The position numbers and the translations under genes were made by a program. Shown here piece by piece: positions 12,616 to 17,997 of a DNA stretch of 17,997 nt. The notes beneath the pieces are model-generated. The model was not told where the DNA came from. It made no database searches and was given only the letters and a program-made list of their open reading frames with translations. Positions within the stretch are counted from its first letter, which is position 1; the number at the start of each line of letters is the position of its first letter. This stretch comes from CAYVJW01 sp964451885. GTDB taxonomy: Bacteria; Patescibacteriota; Gracilibacteria; UBA4473. Location of the stretch: NCBI GenBank assembly GCA_964451885.1, contig CAYVJW010000027.1, positions 1 through 17,997 on the forward strand. The letters are read 5' to 3'.

Positions 12616-13857
12616 TCAAATCACAAAATCCGCTAATATCTCATCATTCGTCACATCCTGATGCTCAAATCCCGCTTTTTTCATTTTGGAAAATAAAACC
12701 GGAAAATTCTTCGGATTTTTGGTTTCTATCCCGAGTAGCACCGACCCGAAACTCTTGGCTGATTTTTTCAAATATTCAAAACGGGCAATATCTTCCTCCG
12801 GCCCCAGTAAATTCAGGAATTCCTTGAGCGCTCCGGGGCGCTGGGGCAGCCGAAGGATGAAATATTTTTTGAATCCTGCATATTTCATGGCCCTTTCTTT
12901 TACATCCGGCAGTCGTTCAAAATCAAAATTTCCTCCCGAAAGGATGCAGACAATCGTTTTTCCCTTGATTTTATTTTTTGGCATATTTTTGAGGGCGTCT
13001 ATGGAAAGCCCTCCGGCTGGTTCGAGGATGATTCCATCATGAAACAGGAACTCGAGCATTGTTTCGCACAACCTGTTTTCGGGAACAGTGATCACCTCAT
13101 CTTTAAGTCGATTTTTCAGGATATCGAAAGTTTTATGTCCCACCGTCTGCAAAGAGGCTCCGTCAACAAAAGTATCGATTTTGTCCAGTTTTATAACTTT
13201 CCCGGCTTTCAGACTTCCCTTTAGAGCCGCAGCTCCTTCCGGTTCGGCACAAATGATTTTGGTTTTCGGAGAATTTTCATAAAAATATTCCGTGATTCCC
13301 GAAGAAAGTCCTCCTCCTCCCACCGGAACCATTAAAAAATCGATCGGTTTGTCAATTTGTTCCAATACCTCACAGCCGACCGTAGCGTCGCCGATGATAA
13401 TCTTTTCGTGGTCAAATGGGGGAACAAAAAGCAACTCCTCCTTTTTGCATAAATCCAAAGCTGCCTCCTGCGCCTGATCAAAAGTGTCTCCTATGAGTTT
13501 AACTTCTATGAATCCGTTTCCGATAATTTTTGTTTTTTCTATTTTTTGAACCGGAGAGGTCATCGGCATAAAGACCATTCCCTTTGTTTTGAAATGAGCA
13601 CAGGAAAACGCAAATCCCTGCGCATGATTCCCTGCACTGGCACAGACTATCCCTTTTTTCTTTTTGCTTTCAGACAGTTGGGAAATCAAATTAAAAGCAC
13701 CCCGGATTTTAAAACTTCGAACAGGTGTCAGATCCTCCCTCTTAATATAAATCTTTGCATTATATTTTCCCGATAATCTTTCAGAGAATTGCAAGGCTGT
13801 TGCAGAAAACAAGTTTCGGAGTTTTTCTGTGGCTTGTTTTACTTCAGGTGTAATCAT
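12616..13857 (-). CDS. ilvA: Threonine ammonia-lyase (threonine dehydratase)
   Basis: PLP enzyme that deaminates L-threonine to 2-oxobutanoate, first step toward isoleucine. 413 residues, matching the short form seen in Bacillus and Corynebacterium. PLP Lys50 in RSFKIRGAFN, substrate loop SAGNHAQG (74-81), phosphate-binding loop VGGGGLSSG (179-187) and SGGN (308-311) are intact. The C-terminal ACT-like regulatory region (about 331-413) has the family hallmark YFILRLPQRPGALKEF and IARFEYLKK, so isoleucine feedback is plausible. No other isoleucine genes are near; in a reduced genome the enzyme may serve threonine catabolism or 2-oxobutanoate production. It follows ftsQ by 67 bp with its own promoter. 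A serine/threonine dehydratase without biosynthetic role is the alternative. Confidence 0.92.
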   Translation of the reverse strand: MITPEVKQATEKLRNLFSATALQFSERLSGKYNAKIYIKREDLTPVRSFKIRGAFNLISQLSESKKKKGIVCASAGNHAQGFAFSCAHFKTKGMVFMPMTSPVQKIEKTKIIGNGFIEVKLIGDTFDQAQEAALDLCKKEELLFVPPFDHEKIIIGDATVGCEVLEQIDKPIDFLMVPVGGGGLSSGITEYFYENSPKTKIICAEPEGAAALKGSLKAGKVIKLDKIDTFVDGASLQTVGHKTFDILKNRLKDEVITVPENRLCETMLEFLFHDGIILEPAGGLSIDALKNMPKNKIKGKTIVCILSGGNFDFERLPDVKERAMKYAGFKKYFILRLPQRPGALKEFLNLLGPEEDIARFEYLKKSAKSFGSVLLGIETKNPKNFPVLFSKMKKAGFEHQDVTNDEILADFVI

Positions 13858-13883
13858 CTTAATAATGAATAATTGACTATGAC

Positions 13884-13913
13884 AATATAACTATATTAAT
13901 TCTTAATTGACAA
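13884..13913 (-). promoter_or_regulatory. Possible ilvA promoter
   Basis: Minus strand: TTGTCA (13913-13908), 18-bp spacer, TATATT (13889-13884), expected start near 13877, about 20 nt before the ATG at 13857. The 67-bp gap is very AT-rich, so chance matches are likely. Confidence 0.4.
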
Positions 13914-13924
13914 TTGTTAATTGT

Positions 13925-14773
13925 TTATTGCCCCCTCGGCTTCCAAAAAATCTGCGAGGGAATCCGAAGGTCTACATGTTCAATCGGATCCGTATAAAGC
14001 CCTATTCGATTAGCGGAGTTTTCCAGTTTTGCAAATTGTTCGTCTATGGGCAGTTTTAAATCAATCCAGATGGCCATATCTCCTTTTGAAATCAAATGCA
14101 ATTCGTGGGCTGCCGGAAAATAATGAAGGGTTTTTAGCGGTAAAAGCATTTCTTGTTCGAGTATGCTTTTAGAAAGGAGGATGCTTTTTAGCGTCTCTTC
14201 ATCCGTAAGTTTTTGATGCGGAGCAATCGGCTTTATATATCCAAAACCCTTTATTGTGGGAAGATGTTTTTGGGTCGGAATGTCCAAGATTGTCCCGTTT
14301 TTTGAAATTACGGAAAAATCGGCCGTTTCCTGGTTCAGGAAATTGAAAAGGGGCGAAGAGGTTTCAATTTTTAACTTAATTTCCTCCGGCCAGTGTTCGG
14401 TAATTTTAATTTTTTGAAACTCCGGAAAGAGACGGAAAAGTTCTCTCTTTATATTTTTATGTGAAAGCAGGAGCATGTTTTTTCCGTAAAATGGTTTCAG
14501 TACCCGTTCCACCCGTTCCGCATCAACATGCGGATTGTCTCGAAGCACAAATATTTTTTTTAATTCGAAATAAGGCGATAAAAAAGAAAATCCGATAAAT
14601 CCCAACATCCCCAAAAACAAAACACCTACTAATGTCTTCCCCCGAAAAAATTTCAAAATCTGTTTCAAAAACAAGTATTTCACAAAAAAATTAACCACGC
14701 CCCGCAATTTCCCGGAAGAGCGCCGGCGAGTAAAATTTGAGTCTATGAGGAAGGCTTTTCTTCGGTTTTTCAT
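13925..14773 (-). CDS. ftsQ: Cell division protein FtsQ/DivIB-like
   Basis: Bitopic divisome protein linking FtsB/FtsL to septal wall synthesis. 282 residues: a basic cytoplasmic N-terminus (1-45), one transmembrane helix (46-66, LVGVLFLGMLGFIGFSFL), then a POTRA domain (about 69-139) beginning FELKKIFVLRDN and including VERVLKPFYGKNMLLLSHKN and IKITEHWPEEIKLKIE, followed by the FtsQ beta domain ending WIDLKLPIDEQFAKLENS and HVDLRIPSQIFWKPRG. The topology and the POTRA pattern support the call though overall identity to model FtsQ looks low. It lies 18 bp after frr and is probably cotranscribed. The usual ftsA and ftsZ neighbours are absent, as is common where division genes are scattered. 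Confidence 0.82.
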   Translation of the reverse strand: MKNRRKAFLIDSNFTRRRSSGKLRGVVNFFVKYLFLKQILKFFRGKTLVGVLFLGMLGFIGFSFLSPYFELKKIFVLRDNPHVDAERVERVLKPFYGKNMLLLSHKNIKRELFRLFPEFQKIKITEHWPEEIKLKIETSSPLFNFLNQETADFSVISKNGTILDIPTQKHLPTIKGFGYIKPIAPHQKLTDEETLKSILLSKSILEQEMLLPLKTLHYFPAAHELHLISKGDMAIWIDLKLPIDEQFAKLENSANRIGLYTDPIEHVDLRIPSQIFWKPRGQ

Positions 14774-14791
14774 TAGTAATGATGAAAATGA

Positions 14792-15337
14792 TTAACTCCC
14801 CATCACCTCCTTCTCCTTATTCCCGGAAATTTCATCAATACTTTTATTCACCTCATCCATCTTCTCCTGGACTTGTTTTTCCTGCCTCTTTTGTTCGTCC
14901 TCTGATATTTCCTTGTTGTCTTTCTGGTTTTTTAATTTCTTTATTGCCTCCTGGCGTGCCTGTCGGACGACAATCCTGGCGTTTTCCGTCATCTCGTGAA
15001 CTAATTTCACGATTTGTTTCCGTCTTTCTTCTGTAAGCGGAGGGATGGGGAGGAGGGTGTATTCCCCCATGTTTTGTGGATTGATTCCCATGGACGATTC
15101 CCGGATGGCTTTTTCTATTTCCCCAACCAGGTTTTTGTCCCACGGTTCAATCCGTACGGTCTTTGCGTCCGGGCAGGAAATGTTAGCACTTGATTTGAGC
15201 GGCATTTGCGTACCGTAGCTTTCCACCATCAAGTCTTCGACTAATGCTGTATTCGCCCGGCCTATTTGAAGCGTGGCAAATTCTGATTTTAGGTGATCGA
15301 CAGCTTTTTGGAGTTGTTGAGAGAGGGGGGTGGTCAT
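14792..15337 (-). CDS. frr: Ribosome recycling factor
   Basis: Splits post-termination ribosomes together with EF-G. From the ATG at 15337 the protein has 181 residues, close to the standard 185. The start is chosen because family similarity begins at PLSQQLQKAVDHLKSEF; upstream codons read into the hairpin region. Hallmarks: LQIGRANTALVEDLMVESYG (about 23-42), SCPDAKTVRIEPWDKN, AIRESSMGINPQN, and PIPPLTEERRKQIVKL (98-113), then the long C-terminal helix of the three-helix bundle. No Shine-Dalgarno; the leader before ATG is a run of A/T. First gene of a frr-ftsQ pair. pyrH and tsf, the usual partners, are not here. Confidence 0.95.
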   Translation of the reverse strand: MTTPLSQQLQKAVDHLKSEFATLQIGRANTALVEDLMVESYGTQMPLKSSANISCPDAKTVRIEPWDKNLVGEIEKAIRESSMGINPQNMGEYTLLPIPPLTEERRKQIVKLVHEMTENARIVVRQARQEAIKKLKNQKDNKEISEDEQKRQEKQVQEKMDEVNKSIDEISGNKEKEVMGS

Positions 15338-15371
15338 GGTAAAAAAAATTAAAAAACAAAATTCAAAACTC

Positions 15372-15463
15372 AGTTGGTTCAATAGTCCCGTAGGGCTGTT
15401 GAACCGCAACTATATGCTTACATATTCAAGGTTCAATAGGCTTTCAGCACTATTGAACCAACT
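15372..15463. repeat. Twin 30-nt palindromic hairpins upstream of frr
   Basis: Hairpin 1 (15376-15405) pairs GGTTCAATAGTCC with GGGCTGTTGAACC around a CGTA loop: 13 bp including two G-U pairs. Hairpin 2 (15430-15459) pairs GGTTCAATAG with CTATTGAACC (10 bp) plus two inner pairs. The outer arms AGTTGGTTCAATAG (15372-15385) and CTATTGAACCAACT (15450-15463) are a perfect 14-bp inverted repeat, so one large cruciform is also possible. The stem is shared, the loops differ. It resembles a REP/BIME-type paired palindrome. Confidence 0.85.
15409..15436 (-). promoter_or_regulatory. Possible frr promoter between the two hairpins
   Basis: Minus strand: TTGAAC (15436-15431), 16-bp spacer, TATAGT (15414-15409). 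Start near 15402 would put hairpin 1 into the 5' leader of the frr mRNA. The -35 hexamer lies inside hairpin 2. Confidence 0.35.
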
Positions 15464-15536
15464 AAGATTAATGTACACGGATAAGTATAGATCATTCCTA
15501 AAGTTTGAATCTAAAACGTTTCAAGGGCAATCATAA

Positions 15537-16967
15537 GAAATTTCCACAAAAAAGCAAGTTCTAGTCCGTATCACAAAAGCAGTCAAAGAAGACAAATGGA
15601 GAATTGTTCAATCTCTCCAACGCGTTCTTTCCCGGTCATTTGCAGCCAAACTGCTAGCTGTCAAAAAGGTGACTGGAAATTCTGGGAAAAATACTCCGGA
15701 TGTAGACAAAGTAATTTAGAAAGACTCATGTCAGAAACTTGCAGCAGCACAGACTTTAGCCACAAAAGGTTATGAACCGTGTCCTCTCAGACGGGTTTAT
15801 ATCCCCAAAAGTAACGGAAAGAAACGTCCATTAGGAATCCCCACCATGAAAGACAGAGCTATGCAGGCTTTATTGCTGCTAACTCTTGAACCGGTATCGG
15901 AAACATTGGCTGATCCAATTCTTACGGCTTTAGAAGTTTCCGTTCCACAGCGGATGCCATTGGACAGTGTTTCACGGTTCTTTCCCAGAAGGAATCTGCC
16001 TCTTGGATCTATGAGGGAGATATCAAAGGTTGTTTTGATAATATCAATCATGAGTGACTTCTTTCCAACGTTCCGGTAAATCAGAATATACTTCGCAAAT
16101 GGTTGAAGTCCGGTTTTGTCGAATCAAAGTCATGGTTTCCAACGGAAGCAGGGACGCCACAGGGAGGAATTATTCCTCCTATATTGGCTAATTTTGCTCT
16201 TGATGGTCTAGAAAACAAGATTCGTAGCGCTTTTCCTTTATCCAACCGTAAGACCAAAGTTCACTTCGTTCGTTATGCTGATGACTTTATCATCACGGGA
16301 ACATCCAAAGAACTATTGGAAAAAGAAGTCGCTCCGATTGTGGAATTGCATTTTAAGGAGCGTGGATTGGAGCTTTCGGCCGAGAAAACAAAGATCACTC
16401 ACATTGATGAGGGCTTTGATTTCCTCGGTCAAAATGTCAGGAAGTACTCAGGAAAACTACTAATCAAACCATCAAAGAAAAGTTGCAAGAGTTGCCGTGA
16501 CAAGATTCGTAAGATTATTAGTTGTTACAAAGCAGCGTCTCAAGAGTTATTGATTGCCAAATTAAATCCGGTTATTAGAGGCTGGACAAATTATCACTCC
16601 CATGTGATTAGTAAGAAAATATTTTCCGATATGGATCATTTTCTGTGGAAATTACTTTGGAAATGGGCAAAACGCAGGCATCCAAATAAGAACTTACAAT
16701 GGATCAAAAATCGCTACTTCGTACGCATCAACAAGCGAGACTGGATATTCCAAGATAAATATGAAACGGCTGAAATATAAAAACGGCAAAACAAAAGAAT
16801 ATCCTACACTACGAATAATGGCTGACACTCATATCAAACGTCATATCAAAATCAAAAAGGATGCTAATCCTTTTGATACTGAGTGGAATGAGTATTTTGA
16901 GAAACGTAGAAGTTTACGGAGAAAATCTTCCCAAAATTCTGCTAGGTCTCCAATTGGAGGCCTTTGA
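15537..16967 (+). pseudogene. ltrA: Broken group II intron reverse transcriptase/maturase
   Basis: Remnant of an LtrA-type protein (reverse transcriptase plus maturase X domain). In the first frame, similarity starts at about 15555 (RITKAVKEDKW, SFAAKLLAVKKVTGN) and continues through RRVYIPKSNGKKRPLGIPTM. Four lesions: TAG at 15717-15719, where the family has Trp; a one-base loss near 15918 (ADP then, in the new frame, SYGFR); TGA at 16055-16057, again at a Trp (NHEW in relatives); and a second frameshift near 16757-16787. Between lesions the catalytic parts are intact: EGDIKGCFDNI, GTPQGGIIPP and YADD (16274-16285), then the maturase region (VIRGWTNYH). The tail (HIKIKKDANPFD, EYFEKRR) ends without the HNH endonuclease seen in many relatives. 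Start and end are approximate. Cannot be functional. Confidence 0.9.
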
Positions 16968-16974
16968 GGGGCTT

Positions 16975-17041
16975 GAGCTGTATGCGGTGAAAATCGCACG
17001 TACGGTTCTTAGGAGGCGGGGACTCAGTAATGAGTTCCTGC
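16975..17041 (+). ncRNA. Group II intron domains V and VI (3' end of ribozyme)
   Basis: Domain V at 16975-17008 is exactly 34 nt: GAGCTGT pairs with TACGGTTC-type sequence (catalytic AGC near the 5' end), and GCGGT pairs with ATCGC around a GAAA tetraloop. Domain VI at 17016-17041 is a 10-bp stem, GCGGGGACTC with GAGTTCCTGC, around AGTAAT. The intron 3' end should be just after, near 17042-17046. I found no GTGYG 5' splice consensus and no room for domains I-III between the frr hairpins and the reverse transcriptase, so the ribozyme is 5'-truncated. Confidence 0.85.
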
Positions 17042-17044
17042 TAT

Positions 17045-17067
17045 CCGGCGCCGTGTACAATCGCCGG
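17045..17067. repeat. GC-rich hairpin directly after the intron end
   Basis: CCGGCG (17045-17050) and CGCCGG (17062-17067) are perfect 6-bp inverted arms with an 11-nt loop containing GTGTAC. It starts at or next to the predicted 3' intron boundary. It has no T-tract, so it is not a clear terminator; it may be part of the target site or of the old exon. Confidence 0.5.
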
Positions 17068-17125
17068 TTGTTATGTTGGAGTTGGGCAAGTTAAAAAGCA
17101 CCGGGGATTTTTCCAAACTAAAACA

Positions 17126-17151
17126 AAGTCGAGTCCAAAAAGACTCGACTT
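17126..17151 (-). terminator. Rho-independent terminator after the PIN gene
   Basis: Perfect 10-bp stem AAGTCGAGTC / GACTCGACTT with a 6-nt loop, 23 bp beyond the PIN gene stop in the minus direction. On that strand the stem is followed by TGTTTTAG, a T-rich run; on the plus strand no T-tract follows. It ends the toxin-antitoxin-like transcript. Confidence 0.75.
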
Positions 17152-17174
17152 ATCGGAGCAACACTGAAAACGAT

Positions 17175-17738
17175 TTAGAATCTATTAAGCAGCTCCGTTG
17201 GCCTTACAACTTCAAAATCATCTTCCAATGCATTGTCTTTCAGGAAAGCACTGGCTTTTTCTCGCATAACTTCGTCTCGTGTAACTAAAAATTTACAATT
17301 TTCTATCATAGCAATGATAATATGAAAAGCATCCGCAAAATCCAAGTGGTATTCAAGAGTCAAAGCAGAAAACATTTCCAAGTCTTCTTTTTCTAAACCA
17401 GCTAGCTCCACAGCTTCCACCCAAGGTAATTTTGATATATTTTCCAAGTATTCATTTATTTGCGTGCTTTCATTTTCAGAAAGAGAACTCCACTTCTTTT
17501 TCTTTTTTAGATTTGGAAGATCTCGATATCCGTAGCCCTCTTTCATTATTCTCTACAGAATATGCCAATCTTTAAAATGACTGGAAATCTCTGTGTTTAA
17601 AAAGACTGAAGAAATGACAGAATGATTGTTTCCTTCAACAAAATCTACTAGTTCTTGAGTCGCTTTTTTTAACTTTGCCTCTTTTTGAGTCCCCCAAAGA
17701 TAATCTATCCAAATACAAGCATCAAAATAAAGTTTCAT
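17175..17738 (-). pseudogene. PIN-domain (VapC-like) nuclease split by in-frame TAG
   Basis: PIN ribonuclease, typically the toxin of VapBC-type pairs. Without the stop it would be 187 residues. The amber codon at 17555-17553 (codon 62) splits it: residues 1-61 hold the first acidic residues (Asp6 in YFDACIWIDYL and Glu50 in SSVFLNTEIS); the rest hold Asp133 and Asp136 (DFADAFH) and Asp155 (LVTRDEV). Both parts are in the same frame. An ATG at 17546, two codons past the stop, could restart translation of the 123-residue C-terminal part, so a two-chain product is conceivable. Neither half alone has the full catalytic set. It overlaps the small upstream gene by 4 bp (ATGA). Most likely an inactivated toxin. 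Confidence 0.8.
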
Positions 17739-17878
17739 TTCTTTTTAGATGACCATTTACCAATGATTGTCCCTCTCCGTCCCGCACTTGTTGACCTAAC
17801 GCGAATTGAATAATAAGTACCCGTTACAGGATTATAAATCCTTTTCTTGGGAGCTGAGGCCGAACTAGTGCTTTTCAT
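17735..17878 (-). CDS. 47-residue basic protein, candidate antitoxin
   Basis: Short gene with a Lys/Arg-rich product: MKSTSSASAPKKRIYNP at the start, TGTYYSIRVRSTSAGRR in the middle, and an IIGKWSSKKK tail. I do not recognise a named family, although small YNP-x-TG-x-YY proteins next to PIN genes are familiar to me. Its TGA stop overlaps the ATG of the PIN gene (ATGA), implying translational coupling and a two-gene toxin-antitoxin-like operon with the small gene first. Promoter at 17916-17889 leaves a leader of about 4 nt. It lacks an obvious AbrB, ribbon-helix-helix or Phd fold, so DNA binding, if any, would be of another type. The call as antitoxin rests on position and size only. Confidence 0.65.
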   Translation of the reverse strand: MKSTSSASAPKKRIYNPVTGTYYSIRVRSTSAGRRGTIIGKWSSKKK

Positions 17879-17888
17879 GACTTTAAAA

Positions 17889-17916
17889 ATTATATCCTTT
17901 ACCACAAAAAAATCAA
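17889..17916 (-). promoter_or_regulatory. Promoter of the PIN toxin-antitoxin-like pair
   Basis: Minus strand: TTGATT (17916-17911), 16-bp spacer, perfect TATAAT (17894-17889). Start near 17882 lies about 4 nt before the ATG at 17878, so the transcript is nearly leaderless. Confidence 0.6.
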
Positions 17917-17944
17917 TTTCTGCGTATATTTTTCGTCCCCAAAG

Positions 17945-17995
17945 GGCAAAGTTCCATTTTGATGTGATGTGTTGAGAAGTAAACTGATAAAAATA
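17945..17995 (-). repeat. Right copy of 51-bp terminal inverted repeat
   Basis: Exact reverse complement of 1-51. Between the PIN-pair promoter and this repeat (17917-17944) I see nothing else. Confidence 0.9.
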
Positions 17996-17997
17996 TA

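Noticed and set aside
15338..15409. Longer frr reading frame starting at 15409
   Set aside because: The extra N-terminal residues read through the hairpin DNA and match nothing in the RRF family; the ATG at 15337 gives the standard N-terminus.
15376..15459. Two similar palindromic units as a CRISPR array
   Set aside because: Only two units, identical just in the stems, one 24-nt spacer, no cas genes. A paired hairpin element explains it better.
15533..17738. Stop-codon reassignment to explain the interrupted intron protein and PIN gene
   Set aside because: TAG and TGA end other full-length genes here, and the intron protein also has frameshifts; ordinary decay fits.
1..17997. The whole window as one transposon with terminal inverted repeats
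   Set aside because: The interior is core genes (efp, suf, frr, ftsQ, ilvA) with no transposase; a repeat-bounded contig is more likely.

Overview
The window looks like a chromosomal fragment from an AT-rich, small-genome bacterium. The best guess is a Candidate Phyla Radiation (Patescibacteria) lineage, possibly Peregrinibacteria-like. That placement is an inference from three things: core genes mixed with long PKD-domain surface proteins and a VirB2/TrbC-like pilin domain, a near-complete absence of Shine-Dalgarno sequences before starts, and promoters lying almost on top of start codons. The standard genetic code fits: TAA, TAG and TGA all end full-length genes. The two ends carry the same 51-bp sequence in inverted orientation (1-51 and 17945-17995), so the fragment probably stops where a dispersed repeat breaks the assembly.

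Left part, plus strand (116-4921): efp (elongation factor P with Arg at the tip position), an unrecognised membrane protein with two PilC/GspF-N-like domains, then sufC-sufB-sufD for iron-sulfur cluster assembly. SufD is reduced to the core and C-terminal part. The sufC promoter overlaps an imperfect 28-bp palindrome.

Middle part, minus strand (12527 down to 4716): a probable operon of three large envelope proteins followed by maf. In transcription order these are (i) a signal peptide, two-helix VirB2-like pilin segment, Gly-rich linker and PKD protein; (ii) a 1105-residue secreted PKD, repeat and coiled-coil protein; (iii) a three-helix membrane anchor with six extracytoplasmic PKD domains; (iv) Maf, whose 3' end overlaps sufD by 206 bp. 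Products (i)-(iii) look like parts of one undescribed surface structure and are the most interesting content here.

Right part, minus strand (15337 down to 12616): frr (ribosome recycling factor) and ftsQ (division) as a likely pair, then ilvA (threonine ammonia-lyase) with its own promoter. Upstream of frr are two 30-nt palindromic hairpins.

Right end (15.5-17.9 kb): a decayed zone. It holds a 5'-truncated group II intron remnant (plus strand) whose reverse transcriptase is broken by two stops and two frameshifts but whose domains V and VI are well preserved. This is followed by a minus-strand toxin-antitoxin-like pair: a 47-residue basic protein overlapping a PIN-domain gene that is split by an in-frame TAG. 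I found no tRNA, rRNA or CRISPR array.
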